DNA of 64,000 nt from Siphonodentalium dalli (GCA_032622095.1 CP136066.1:94199319-94263318); one strand, 5' to 3'. Shown: positions 45,058 through 56,430, counted from the first letter of the stretch. Numbers and translations: made by a program. Notes: a model not told the origin generated them from the letters alone.

Positions 45058-45146
45058 CCAGACTGGATTTAGTGTGTCTCACATTTGCAGAATGAGGTCC
45101 CCACTGAGGGTGAAATTAGTGACGCTATCCTGCACGGTGGTGTTGG
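45058..45146. mobile_element. family B MITE fragment
   Basis: CAGACTGGATTTAGTGTG, then GCAGAATGAGGTCCCC and GACGCTATCCTGCACGGTGG, ending at the hairpin centre. Confidence 0.75.
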
Positions 45147-45149
45147 AGG

Positions 45150-45632
45150 ATCCTAATTCATTTGTGGGAAATGTTCAGATTTTAAATAAGTTCAACAAAC
45201 ATTTTTTACTCTAGAATGTCGCTTGTTGATCTTACTTATTATCTGAACATTTCCTAAAGTAACTACTGGTCATTGACTACAGTAATGCCCTAAATAATCG
45301 ACTCCTTAACCACAGCATAATTATGGGTGACTTCTCAGGATTTAGTCGGAAATATGGCTTGTTGCTCAATGAGAGCTTTCCGATTAATGGCAAAAAGCCA
45401 TATTTCCGACTAAATCCTGAAAAATTACTCATAATTCTGCTGTGGTTAAGGAGTCGATTATTTAGGACATTACTGTACAAAGTAGAAATTATTAATAGAT
45501 TTCTTGTTGATAATAGGAATATTTCTAATTTCTTTTTCATAAGTTTGGGCTTCATGTGAAAAGAATTGGCTGTTTATGACTAAAGAAGCCAATTATTTAG
45601 GGCATTACTGTATTTAGTAAAGAAAGGGTTAA
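45150..45632 (-). mobile_element. P6 MITE interrupted by family A
   Basis: P6 sequence (GGGAAATGTTCAG, AATAAGTTCAACAAAC, TTATTATCTGAACATTTCC) runs to GTCATTGAC-TA, where a family A element starts. The P6 end TATTTAGTAAAGAAAGGGTTAA resumes at 45611. The other P6 end is missing. Confidence 0.7.
45280..45475. mobile_element. family A MITE nested in P6
   Basis: CAGTAATGCCC to GGACATTACTG, TA flanks. The left arm lacks the TTGCCATTC block. An extra right tip of family A (AATTATTTAGGGCATTACTG) lies at 45590-45610. The P6 sequence continues from that second tip, so the original insertion may have been larger or composite. Confidence 0.88.
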
Positions 45633-46341
45633 AGGGAAGGGGGGCTATTGTGCCCCCTCCACCCCTTCTGTCCTGTCATCAGGGGTGACATTGAATATAC
45701 TTGAATAACCCTCAATATCATTGTTCATCTTCTACCTTTTAACCTGTCAAACTTAAAATTGTAGTGAATTTAGTTAAAACACCAATCAATACTTAGACAT
45801 GGTGTAATGTCAAAATTATAAATGTTACATCCACACCTATTTGTTTGAAACATAAACTCAAGTGTTGTTGATGCCCTTGTACTTGGCTCAAAATGACAAT
45901 GTCACGGAAAATCAATTGCACTGCCCATGCACCACACCAGTATGACAGGATGTTAAAACTATTAGTACTAAATGGTGCCTAAATAACCTTCTAATGGTAA
46001 GTCAGGCTAAGAACTCCTCATGCTGGGAAGTATTGTTTGCTCTTCGATCAATTAATTCAAACAGACAATGGCTTAACCCTTTGACGGGTGAGTATGGCTA
46101 AAACAAAAAATATCTGTGTCCGATAACATTGTGATAATTTTCCAGACAGGCAGGCAGGGTTTTTTTTTTTTACAATTGTTTTTTTTTTAAACGTTTTATA
46201 GTGTAGTCATGGTCCCATGGAAAATGTAGATCAATGTGTATTGAAAAGGAGCCAAGCAATTGGATAAATACATGTTGTCCCTTGAATTCATTCACTCCGC
46301 AGTAAGATCTTACCAATGTTGAGTTTAATAACCGACTTAAT
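45633..46341. other. no gene; lone piggyBac-like end at 46073
   Basis: Only TTAACCCTTTGACGGGTGAG (46073-46092) stands out, a piggyBac-type terminus unlike P1-P6. Its partner was not found. Otherwise AT-rich with T-runs. Confidence 0.4.
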
Positions 46342-46420
46342 TTCATATTTCCGACTAAATCCTGAAAAGTTACCCATAATTCTGCTGTGGTTATGGAGTC
46401 GATTACTTAGGGCATTACTG
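46342..46420. mobile_element. family A MITE, right arm outer half
   Basis: CATATTTCCGACTAAATCC to GGGCATTACTG-TA. Everything left of this is missing. Confidence 0.85.
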
Positions 46421-47735
46421 TAGCAAAGTCCCAGGAAGTTCCGGGCTTGGATACCAGGAGCACAGACAGAACATGTCCTGTGGGAAGATTGACTACCCAT
46501 CATTTGCTCATTGGCATATGGAGAAATTAATGATATCGACATGGGATTTGATGAAACTCATCAATTCATTTTTCGTGGCCGACATGTACTACAGCGGACT
46601 GGCACAAGTTGATTGATGGGAAGGTTTTTTGCATAATCGCACGTTCTATCAGTAGGTATGAAAAGGTCCCTTAACCACGCACAGTACACACTATTTCATA
46701 TTACGTCATCCCCCTCATTTTTTTGTGATGATTGATCTTCAATGTTTATGTAATCTTTCAAACTATCGCATAGATTCATATAGATATGGACAGGTTTGGA
46801 TCAACCCACATTATCTATTTATGGTGAATATCAGAGCTGACAAAACGTGATGTATTAAGCTTGGGTGCATTCCATCTTCCATCGTCTGGTGTACTTGATT
46901 GTCCCTGCATGGTCTGGAGTCACCTGAGTAGGATTGATGAGGACGACAGCATGACTGCAATGGCAGACCAGACATTAGCCTGTGATTACTGAATAACAAG
47001 GTTCGTGCTCTGCTTGCCAAATGCAAAAATAATTCACATTTGGCAAAAGTTATAAGAATCAATTTTCCAAACCCCTTAATTTCGTTCCGACTTCACTTGG
47101 AAAATAATTGAAGGCAAAAAATTGTAAGGCAACGGTATTTAATAGCCTGGTTTACGAACCCATTTCGCAATTTTGTTCTCATCAAATTGCTTCAATTTTG
47201 CTATGGCCTAAAAGTATTTTTTTTGGTACCGAAACATGGAACCCCTTTCAGTCATCTGTATGTTCAAATAAGTTCTAAATGTATACATTGGAATAGTCTA
47301 TTCATCATTTGAGGGTAATATAAGAAAATTACAGATAAACGCTCTATGGACTCTGTTATTTTCCTTTCATTTGTATATTAAGGCTGAATGTTGAACTCCA
47401 GATACGTGAATTTGATGATGCATGTCCCTATAAAATGAATGGGAATCTGATAATTATTCTCAGCCATTTTAATCTAGACCTAAACCAAGTCTGCCATGAC
47501 AATGGACCAAGTTTCAATTGTAAACCGAAGTTATATGTGTAGAGCATTCAACTTTGACGATCCTAGGCTTTTTAGCCATGGAAAAAATTATAGCTTAAGC
47601 AGCTGGCCTAAGCAATTTTTAAGCCTAGACTCATTTCTGCTAATAAACAGGGCTCCCTATATTTATGCAGAGGCCAACAAGAGTGGTGGAAGCATTGAAG
47701 AGCAAGCGTTGTTCAACTCCACAATGGCACTTTTC
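46421..47735. other. no gene supported; P6 scrap near 47265-47345
   Basis: Contains a P6-like piece (GTATACATTGGAATAGTCTA) and, at 47149-47163, CCTGGTTTACGAACCC. The latter resembles the inner part of the Harbinger-like terminal repeat. An 84-codon frame at 47496 is not convincing. Confidence 0.4.
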
Positions 47736-48195
47736 CAAGCCTGCAAATAGTGTGTATCATTTGCAGAAAAAGGTCCCCAGAGGGTGATTTAGTAATGCCA
47801 CCCTGCACAGTGGGCTAGCATCACCAAATTCACCCTCTGGGGACCTCACCAAATTCACCCTCTGAGGACCTCATTCAGCTTAGGCCTTATCTTCTGGGTG
47901 AATATTGTCTCAAATCAACATTGTCTTTAGTTACTTTTTCCCTTTTGGCAATTTCTATATCCCCTAATTTGCAGAAGATAAAAGCGTAATCGAGGTAACT
48001 AATGGGTGAACATCACCAACATCAACTGGGTAACTTCAGCCTGACCCTAGGTCTCCCATAGCAGTTGAGGCCTAAGCAGAATGAGGTTCCAAGAGGGTGA
48101 ATATGGTGATGCTAACCCACTATGGGGGATAGCGTCACTAAATTCATCCTCTGTGGACCTCATTCTGCAAATGACAGATACTCTTTCCAGACTTG
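47736..48195. mobile_element. family B hAT-type MITE, complete
   Basis: 460 bp, CAAGCCTGCAAATAGTG to CTTTCCAGACTTG. Flanking octamers CACTTTTC and AACCTTTC match at 6 of 8 positions. The left hairpin carries a local duplication (ACCAAATTCACCCTCTG appears twice). The core is complete. Confidence 0.85.
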
Positions 48196-48907
48196 AACCT
48201 TTCCCCAATGTAAAATCCAGTCAAGGGCAAGGGGGACTGGTACCCCTCCAGCCCCTCCCCACCACATGCACCATCGTCCATGGAAACCAACCCTCACCCA
48301 CCTCGCTTTGTCATGTACTTTTAATTGGGCTCCAATACAGCCTTAGACACATAAAATGATCAATTCCAAGAAGTCACCTGTGGAGTACTGACATGCAATT
48401 AACATGGGGTCTACTGCCACCTGTGGTTTGCACACATGTCAGTCAATGGAATGCAATTATAAGTGCTGCATTTTTGCACATAATATGCAATCGCTGTTAG
48501 TTCAGGCGGTGCATTCACTGTGCCCTAGTCTAGACCTTCCCCACCACTAATACTCATGATTCTCAGGAGACTTGTTATCAGAAAGGTTGCAGGAACTCTT
48601 ACCAAATACCGATGCTTATCAAAAGCAAATAAATTAATATACTGCAACATCCATGGCAGCGAAATATGTGCATTTTATGATATTAAATGTGTGCATTTTA
48701 TGACAACAGATAAGAAACACATGAATTTTATGACATGATATATGTTCCTTTATGGTAGGAAATGTACGGATTTGGATTCAGGAATGTGTCTAGAGGGTCT
48801 TCATTGGCTCAGAGGGCAGCTTCAAACTCAAATTTCACAATCCCAGGTGGATATGATCATCGCAGTCTCGGATAGACAAGGTTGGTGCAGGTTCGAACCC
48901 CAACATA
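48196..48907. other. no recognisable feature
   Basis: Includes a short direct repeat GTGCATTTTATGA (about 48668 and 48690). No supported exon. Confidence 0.4.
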
Positions 48908-49097
48908 CAGTAATGCCCTAAGTAATCGACCCCTTAACCACAGCAGAATTATGGGTAATTTTTCAGGATTTAGTCGGAAATATGGCTCTCCTAGAGAGCT
49001 TTCCGATGAATGGCAACAAGCCATATTTCCGACTAAATCCTGAAAAGTTACCCATAATTCTGCTGTGGTTAAGGAGTCATTACTTAGGGCATTACTG
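48908..49097. mobile_element. family A palindromic MITE
   Basis: CAGTAATGCCC to GGGCATTACTG, TA flanks. The left arm lacks the TTGCCATTC block; the centre is CTCTCCTAGAGAG. Confidence 0.92.
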
Positions 49098-49381
49098 TAG
49101 GTGAAAATCAGCACCGATTTTCAAGCCTGATCTGAGTTGAGGGACATCTCAATGTGCCATACTGATCGATACATGGCCATTTCAATAAGAAATGAGAATT
49201 TGTTAACGCTGGCATACTTCGTCCACTGTGGACTGAAAAAAAAGGTGTTTGGCAACCAAGTGACGAACTGTTTAATAGAGTACAACAAAAAAGGAACAAT
49301 GTCCTCTCAACCTGACACCATTCTGGTTTGAAGCTGGCCGATGATCTAATATAAATTAACATTTGCCATATAAGTACAGTA

Positions 49382-49460
49382 ATGCCATGAATTTGTACTC
49401 TGGCTAACACCCGTACTAGTAACGGGTATTACCCAGAGTGGAGATTCAGGCATGGAAATA
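49382..49460. repeat. family F hairpin, inverted copy at 53651-53728
   Basis: ATGCCATGAATTTGTACTC to GGAGATTCAGGCAT, with an inner stem CTCTGGCTAACACCCG paired with CGGGTATTACCCAGAG. The segment together with the adjoining family A arm is the reverse complement of about 53600-53728. Confidence 0.8.
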
Positions 49461-49608
49461 CAATAATGCCCGATGTATATGACCCTTTAACCACAGTCTC
49501 ACTGAGAGCTTTCCAATGAATGGCAACAAGCCATATTTCCGTCTAAATCCTGAAAAGTTACCCATAATTCTGCTGTGTTTAAGGAGTCGATTACTTAGGG
49601 CATTACAT
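49461..49608. mobile_element. family A MITE, variant left arm
   Basis: CAATAATGCCCGATGTATATG is a variant tip shared with 53601-53648. The left arm jumps to CACAGTCTCACTGAGAG; the right arm is complete to GGGCATTACATG. Confidence 0.82.
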
Positions 49609-49619
49609 GTATATGTTGT

Positions 49620-49735
49620 TACTTCATTTTTATAACCTGTCCATTTCCTTGTCTTGTTATTCTATGTTAATGTACATTTCACCATACATGGTGTAATATA
49701 CAAATAAACTTGATTGATTGATTGACTAAAGCAAA
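49620..49735 (+). repeat. possible retroposon 3-prime tail
   Basis: Ends AATAAACTTGATTGATTGAT with a TTGA microsatellite. Many invertebrate LINE-type elements end in this kind of AATAAA-like signal plus short tandem repeat. No coding part is attached, so this is a suggestion. Confidence 0.3.
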
Positions 49736-50613
49736 CACATTTGAAGCGATGAACACTCATATAGAGTCTGTGCCTCCATAAATCTGATATATTTATATAT
49801 ATTATGGACATATAACATAACATATAGATTAAAGGTACTCAATCCGATCAGACAGTCCCCATATCATCAAGATACAACAACAACAACATTTCTTCAAAAT
49901 ACACTTTGGTTATCAGAATCGATTTATTGCAACAAAATAATGCTAACCACTGTCAACTATGGTATCAAATTTCCCAACACTTGTTATTTATCAACATTTT
50001 GTTGAACAAAATATGGCCGTATTATCACTTTAAGTATCACAAAATTTGGCCACATTACCACCTGATTTTAGAGTTATCCACCTCCATCCATAATTGAGGG
50101 TGACGACCCCCCTTTTCGTACGCCGGATGCAGGGTCTGTTATGGCGTATTCCGGATGCCAGACCACCGTACGCCGGATGCCGTCAGGCACATATATCGGA
50201 TGCCGGATGCTTCCATTGATAATTTTTCTTGACGTTAAACAGCAAACTTAAACACAACGAAATTACGTCCGCTAATTTATATTTCTTTGCTCGGACACTC
50301 TATTTCCCACAATTTAGCTAATTATACGTCTCGTTATCACATCTGACATATCTAAATAGTGATATTAATATTTAGTACCTACTGTTAAAATAAATCGCAA
50401 TGCTGATCTGCGATATCGGTTTGTTATATTATCCGATAGAATTGTCGCACATCTGATGTCTGCTTGGCAATAATTTTGACTATGTAATTAATTTTTAATA
50501 AATTTTGAAAAATGTATTTAGAAGCCTCCATGCGACTTCAATTTAATAACACCATTAAAACTTCAACGGAGAAGACAATCTAAGTACAATCAGGGCGGTG
50601 TTGACAAAAGAAT

Positions 50614-50862
50614 ATGCCCTGGCCTTGGCGAATGGCGAATGGCGAATGGGTTAAGACACTCGGAGTCTCGAACTACAGGTTCAAAGTTGCACTGAAGAGG
50701 CTTGAAAAAGATCCCGAGTCTCCAAATGGAAGATTTTTACAGGCGGAGACGGAGAAAGAGTGGCATGGACATATGTACTGTATCGACATGGAATGCAGGG
50801 AGGCGACAAGTGCCAAATATTTACAAGTTCACGGATATGAAATAATATGCTACAAAATATAA
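50614..50862 (+). CDS. possible coding remnant inside element Z
   Basis: A GC-richer stretch encoding 82 residues, including ALKRLEKDPESPNGRFLQAE, EKEWHGHMYCIDMECREA and GYEIICYKI. GAATGGC is tandemly repeated at the start. I do not recognise a transposase domain. If Z is a deletion derivative this may be what remains of its gene or of captured DNA. The opposite strand is also open. Confidence 0.25.
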   Translation: MPWPWRMANGEWVKTLGVSNYRFKVALKRLEKDPESPNGRFLQAETEKEWHGHMYCIDMECREATSAKYLQVHGYEIICYKI

Positions 50863-51069
50863 TTGGGCGGGACCATGAGTGCCCGTGCCTCACAAATGCT
50901 TCAATAATTAATCACTGATCAAATTGCATGATATTGCGAGTGTGTGGTGTGACATGATGAGGTGTTTGTAAACATGAATTATTATAATCTTAACTCCTAG
51001 AGTTATGTGAAATCATAACATTGTTAAATTTATTATACTATACTGCACATGTATAATGCTATACGTTTG

Positions 51070-51536
51070 TTAAAGGTACTCAATCCGAATAAACGCTCGC
51101 AAATTACTATTTCCTTGGCTTCGGGGGGGGGGGGGGGGGGTTAAAACATATATGATTCGAGTCGAGGAACCCATCCATCACAGCTCAGAGTGATCAAATA
51201 TCGATGTTTGAAATCTATTATTTTAGGTGGCCCAATAGACAGTCAACGAGAAGAATTTCATTGACCAAATTGCGGGTAAAGATGGATAACTCTAAAATCA
51301 AGTGGCTTTTTGTGTTAGATATTTGACAAACCGGCAAAATTTCGTTGAACAAAATGTTGATAAATAACAGGTTTTGCAGGGTTTTGTGGAATTTTATACT
51401 ATAGTTGTAGTTGATTGTGCTTTTCGTTATATTTGGGCAATTATTAGATTATGATAACTGAAGCGGCATTTCAAAACATGTTGTCGTTTTTGTTGGAATG
51501 TGATGATATGGAGACCCTCTGATTGAGTACCTTTAA
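51070..51536 (-). mobile_element. family R element, reverse copy inside Z
   Basis: Both ends read TTAAAGGTACTCAATC (right end mirrored), a perfect 16-bp inverted repeat with TTAA. Contains a run of about 18 G next to CTTGGCTTCGG. The order is reversed relative to 31992-32440. Confidence 0.85.
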
Positions 51537-51767
51537 TTTGAAATATTAAATATTAAAAAGATGTTAGTTTTCTATTTGCGTGTCCCTGGTGTTCAATACT
51601 ACCGTGTACGACCATGAACGGTCACCCAAGATTTGCTATATAGGTGGTTTCCGCACGTATGCCACTTCAACTTCTCCTCATTCAGTATATTATACCACTC
51701 CTGTCATTTGAACATGGTCTATGCCTTTCACCCCCACCCAATACGCCCTATCATGTCATTATAACTC

Positions 51768-52011
51768 GCGGCCATATTAGATCCACCATGCTTGCAGGTC
51801 CGGTTCCATGGTATCAGAGATTCTTCCATGCAGTCCCGGTTGTTTTATTGCTACAGATCAAAGTTCTGGCCGGGAGTAGCATTTCCATATGTGGAGCTTT
51901 TGAATATTCATGACTTCCATTTATGTCATATATGGAAATGCTACTCCAAAACTTTGAACTGTAGCAGTAAAACCACGGAACCTGACCTGGTGGATCCAAT
52001 ATGGCCGCGAG
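51768..52011. repeat. foldback with about 115-bp imperfect arms
   Basis: CTCGCGGCCATATTAGATCC at the left, GGATCCAATATGGCCGCGAG at the right. Internal pairing includes GTAGCATTTCCATATG with CATATATGGAAATGCTAC around a centre at about 51905. A nested element within Z. Confidence 0.8.
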
Positions 52012-52492
52012 TAAGTTAGACAGGGCGTATATATATATGTATGATATGAGATCATACATTTAGTAAAAAGTTTAATCTTTCCGTAAAGCTGCTAAATCAA
52101 ATCATTACTAGTCAATACAGAGACTAATTCCAATACCTCATGCCAACGTTCACTTCGTTCCCGAGTCTGTTTTCAATAAATTTAATCAAATAGTATTCCG
52201 GATGCCGCCTCTCTGTTATGGCGTATCCGGATGCCGGGGTCCATTTTAAGCCGGATGCCGGATGCCAGGGGGAGGTGGGTCGTCACCTCATAATTTTGTC
52301 CGAGACTGTCCGTTTGACCACGTGTTTTTGGGCCACATATAATTGCACATCTCGAGAAATAACAAACTTCAACAATTGATATCTGATCACTGAGCTTTGA
52401 TGGGTGGGTTCATCGACTCTTATCAAATATTTGTATCCCCGAAGCCAAAGAAATAGTAATTTAGGAGCCTTAATTTAGATAATGCATCTTTA

Positions 52493-53237
52493 AACAGGAA
52501 TAAGCACACATTGTACCTTTAAATAAATGTGAAGGCAGATTGAACTAATTCATGAGGTATCTCATACAGAAACAGAAGGCTCACTGCTACAGAGTTCCAA
52601 TAATGCCAGCAAGCAACCTGCCAAATAGTGTTTGGCTAAAACAATTACACTATATTGATGCCTATCAAATCACCAGCACATGTTCAACACCAACAAATGT
52701 TTTCTTCTACATCACTACAAGGTCATAAAGGTCATATAGGCTGATTTTCACACAGCAGCAGAAGACAGGCATAAAATAGAAGGTCTTCATAGTCAAGAGA
52801 GTAGTAAAACACCATACTAAGTTGATTTGGGTTCCAGCAGCTAGCCCATATCACATTGTTTTCATCAATATTAATATGCAGTTTTGGAATTTCCACCTAC
52901 TATGAAACATCCATAAAAATCAACCAATGAGAAAGGGGGTAGCATTTGGTGATGATTAATGACGACTATTAAAAGGCTATGCCAAAGGTTCGCCCAGATG
53001 TACATGTATTTAGTATCAATTTGAAGTTTAAAAAAAAACGTTTAAATTGATTATTTCACTGCATTGAACAGGGTATTAGGTTTTCTATCTATTTGGAAGC
53101 ATAAATATTTGTGACAATGCGCTTACCTGGCCATAATTGGTGCAGTAAGTCAGGAATTAAACACTATTGCGATCATGGGTATCACAAGTTGTAATCCTCT
53201 TCTTTATATATTGGTTCATATTATAATACATGTTATA
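52493..53237. other. no recognisable feature
   Basis: AT-rich, with no family members or supported exons. Confidence 0.4.
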
Positions 53238-53343
53238 CAGTAATGCCCTAAATAATCGACTCATTAACCACAGCAGAATTATGGGTAATTTTTCAGATTT
53301 AGTCAGAAATATGGTTTGTTGCCATTCATCGGAAAGCTCTCAT
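53238..53343. mobile_element. family A MITE, left arm only
   Basis: TA-CAGTAATGCCC through ATCGGAAAGCTCTC; the second arm is missing. Confidence 0.85.
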
Positions 53344-53500
53344 TGTTTATAAGATGTAGGCCTATAGTACGATCTGTAGTTTTACCGAATCAGGTCATTA
53401 GAAGAGTTTTTTTCAAGAGATGCTAAAGGAAGTTCATTTATATTCTCCGAATATGGAATAGTTATACATTGGCACAGTGACCAGTCCATTTCAATAGCTA

Positions 53501-53648
53501 CAGTAATGTCCTAAATAATCGACCCCTAAACCACAGCAGAATAATGGGTAACTTTTCAGGATTTAGTCGGAAATATGGCTTTCTGCCATTCATTGAAAAG
53601 CTCTCAGTGAGACTGTGGTTAAAGGGTCATATACATCGGGCATTATTG
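53501..53648. mobile_element. family A MITE with variant right tip
   Basis: CAGTAATGTCC at the left and CATATACATCGGGCATTATTG at the right; the right arm is mostly deleted (GAGACTGTGGTTAAAGGG). The variant tip is the mirror of that at 49461. Confidence 0.85.
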
Positions 53649-53650
53649 TA

Positions 53651-53728
53651 TTTCCATGCCTGAATCTCCACTCTGGGTAATACCCGTTACTAGTACGGGT
53701 GTTAGCCAGAGTACAAATTCATGGCATG
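53651..53728. repeat. family F hairpin, second copy
   Basis: Reverse complement of 49382-49460, with the same stem (ACTCTGGGTAATACCCG). The homology continues into the neighbouring family A arm, so it was copied as one unit. Confidence 0.8.
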
Positions 53729-54088
53729 ATCTATTCCAAGGTATACCATCACCTGCACAATTATTCCGCCCTCTATGTTTATTTGGATCCCAAGAGTATA
53801 CAAAGACACATTGACCAGTCCATTTCACTGGCTATTCCCAGGTATACCATCACCATTAAGTATGCATGACTGGTCAGAACATTAATACCTAAATATAAGA
53901 AGCAGCTATTTTATTCTGATATATCAGGATATATCACCCATTAGTAATTCTCACCTGACAGTATACACCTGATTGTAATTGACTATCTATATGGGACATG
54001 ATTAATTGGGTGCCTGTTATCTTACCTGTTTTACAGGATACATGAATGAATAATGGGAACCACATGATTACTGGGCTACCTGTAACTA

Positions 54089-54301
54089 CAGTAATGCCCT
54101 AAATAATCGACTCCTTAACCACAGCAGAATTATGGGTAATTTTTCAGGATTTAGTGGGAAATATGGCTTGTTGTCATTCGTCGAAAAGCTCTCAGTTAGA
54201 GCTTTCCGATGAATGGCAACAAGCCATATTTCCGACTAAATACTGAAAAGTTACCCATAATTCTGCTGTGGTTAAGGAGTCAATTATTTAGGGCTTTACT
54301 G
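54089..54301. mobile_element. family A palindromic MITE, full length
   Basis: 213 bp, CAGTAATGCCC to GGGCTTTACTG, TA flanks. Arms are nearly complete with scattered mismatches (TTGTCATTCGTCG), indicating some age. Confidence 0.92.
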
Positions 54302-54332
54302 TATCATCCAGTCACGTATCCACTGATTTGTC

Positions 54333-54762
54333 TAAAGCCTCAAAATATGGTGCCTGGACATAAGGTCCCCAGAGGGTGAATTTAGTGATGCTACCCTATA
54401 CAGCGGGCTAGCATCACTAAATTCACCCTATCTGGAACTCATTCTGCTTAGGCCTCCTCTTCTCTAGAAAGTATCTATAGTCTCAAATTAGCAAGATTTT
54501 AAGTTTCTTTTTCTATTTTAGTTCCCCAAATTAGCAGAGGACACAATGCATAATGGAGGTGCCCAATTGATGCACATCACCATCTTCACCATCTGGGAAC
54601 TTAAATCTGTGTCTAGGTCTCTCATAGCAGATGAGACCATGCAGGATGTGATCCCCAGAGGATGAATTTAGTGATGCTAGCCTGCTGTGCGGGGTAGCGT
54701 AACTAAATTCACCCTCTGATGACGTCATTCTGCAAATGTCCGTCACCATATTTTGAGGTCTG
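54333..54762. mobile_element. family B MITE, variant with GCCTCAAAATATGGTG ends
   Basis: Left AAGCCTCAAAATATGGTG, right CACCATATTTTGAGGTCTG. Two hairpins at about 54363-54446 and 54645-54733, with a core CTTAAATCTGTGTCTAGGTC. Same variant type as 8033-8451. Confidence 0.85.
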
Positions 54763-54815
54763 CATGGTTTGTTTTAACAGCACCCCTCCCCACATCATTA
54801 CAGGGAAGTGACCTA

Positions 54816-55123
54816 CAGTAATGCAATAAAGCTCTCACTGGGTTTAGTCGGAAATATGGCTTGTTGCCATTCATCGGAAATCTCTCAGCAGCTCTCTTAA
54901 TTCAGATTGTTTGGCTTCGGCAATCTGCTACGCCAATAGTATGCCGTGGCCCAGTTTGCTTCAGCAAATTGCTTCGGCAATGCTGATTGCCGTAGCCAAT
55001 TATGAAGGCTGTCTCAGTGAGAGCTTTCCGATGAATGGCAACAAGCCATATTTCCGACTAAATCCTGAAAAATTAACCACAATTCTGCTATGATTAAGGA
55101 GTCGATTATTTAGGGCATTACTG
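54816..55123. mobile_element. family A MITE with an inserted foldback at its centre
   Basis: CAGTAATGCAAT then AAGCTCTCACTG (left arm largely deleted), and a full right arm to GGGCATTACTG-TA. About 115 bp at 54897-55010 replace the centre. They contain TTGGCTTCGGCAATC mirrored by GATTGCCGTAGCCAA, with repeats of GCTTCGGCAAT. Confidence 0.85.
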
Positions 55124-55939
55124 TAGCTTGTTCAGTTATTAGCTACCTTATTGTCAACAAATGTATTTGAGAAAAAAATTAATTAATTCTCTCATCATTC
55201 TAAAATCAATCAAGTCCACAAGCGCTAAACAAAATGGTAATTATGTGCTCCGCTAAGGTAAATTGTGCTGGTGGAACGCTGATAAAATATTTCAAACTGT
55301 TTACTAATGGCATACCAAGGGTGGGTGGTCAATACAGGACTGGACTAAAAGTCATCATCATTATCACTGATTGATGTTAAAATGTGAGGTACAATATGAG
55401 ATATATCTGCAAAATGATACGAGTTGATGGCCGAAATGGATTGCAATTTGTTACGTTTGAAGGCTAATTTAGCATCAGTCATGGGACCGGAGCTGGGTTC
55501 GTGTTTCTGTAGAAGTCAGCTAACATTACTAATGGTGGTCATCATTAGACGATGTCGAAAAGCTGTCTACTCAGCATATAATATTCCCGGAGTATGAATT
55601 ATTTCAGCCATTTGGAACGCAGTTCGCTATACCGAGGTGCTGACATGTGGCTCAATTTTAACACAGCTTGCCTATGAGTGATTGGTTTAGTTATATAGTC
55701 TTAAGGTTTTCATGTGCCATGGAGGGGAGAGCGGTGGAGGGGAGAGCGAATGCAGGGACACCAGCCTTCTTGCCCTCACCAAAGCCTGTACAAATACAAA
55801 ATTTACACTGGTATGGGGAACAGAGCCCTTCGGCCAAAGAACAAAATATTTGTGGTACTGGTTTCCCTACCAGTACCTACCCTATTTTAAACCCACTATC
55901 CTAAAGTTTTGTTCAGGGTTTTTCAGCACTTTTATTATC
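55124..55939. other. no recognisable feature
   Basis: Mixed composition with a short GGAGGGGAGAGC direct repeat at about 55722. Open frames at 55668-55978 overlap in different frames and are unsupported. Confidence 0.4.
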
Positions 55940-56047
55940 TGTCGTCAGCTTATTCTTCCTGAAAACCCCTCCAGATGAATAATAGACCATTCCAATACAT
56001 ACTTTTATGACTGATTGGCAGAATCCATATAGAAAAGAAAGGGTTAA
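55940..56047 (+). mobile_element. P6 MITE right part
   Basis: CCTGAAAACCCCTCCAGATG, AATAGACCATTCCAATAC and AAAAGAAAGGGTTAA with TTAA at 56044-56047; the left half is missing. Confidence 0.7.
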
Positions 56048-56430
56048 GATACAGTTGGAAAATTCAAATATTGGGGGGGGGGGAGGTTGTGCAAATGGTA
56101 TTCCTCGGAAATTTCAGTATGATTCAGAGGGGGAGGGGATGCAGTTGGAAATTTTGGGTATATCCTGTCTACCCGGCAGGCAGAGATTAACGACTTGGCC
56201 GGCGGAGATTATAGTCCATATCAAAACACCTGCGGTCCAGTGTTGTCACAGTCCATAACTGTTGGTGCATGGTGAATAACGTTTAATAGCGTGAGCCACA
56301 TTCAGTTTATTTATTTTACACGTTTTATTATTTGTTTGTAAAGATGTATTATGCATTATTATCAGTGTTTTAAGTAGAGTTCACTACTGAATATATATAC
56401 TGTTAGATTCCCTGGTCTGACATAAAAACG

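Larger units (their letters stand above)
50096..52289. mobile_element. 2.2-kb element Z with CGGATGC-rich ends
   Basis: Ends GAGGGTGACGACCC and GGGTCGTCACCTC form an imperfect inverted repeat. ATAATT is repeated on both sides (50090-50095, 52290-52295). Within about 120 bp of each end are many CCGGATGC/GCCGGATGCC words and a shared GTTATGGCGTAT, in mirrored arrangement, as expected of a transposase binding array. The interior holds a possible exon (50614-50862), a reverse R copy and a foldback. The superfamily is not clear to me: a TSD of 6 or 7 bp does not settle it. Confidence 0.82.
49829..52492 (+). mobile_element. family R element split by a 2.2-kb insertion
   Basis: The left part 49829-50095 (TTAAAGGTACTCAATCC, TTATCAGAATCGATTTATTGC) and the right part 52290-52492 (TTTTGTCCGAGACTGTCC, CCCCGAAGCCAAAG, GCATCTTTAA) together match the uninterrupted copy at 31992-32440. 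In that copy TCCGTAATTTTGTCC is continuous, so it is the empty-site reference. Confidence 0.88.

Noticed and set aside
47496-47750. 84-codon frame upstream of a family B element
   Set aside because: AT-rich, no splice sites, and its end is formed by family B sequence.
49137-49331. Frame with HTDRYMAI, resembling the DRY motif of G-protein coupled receptors
   Set aside because: No flanking membrane helices or splice sites; the rest of the frame has no receptor features, so the match is chance.
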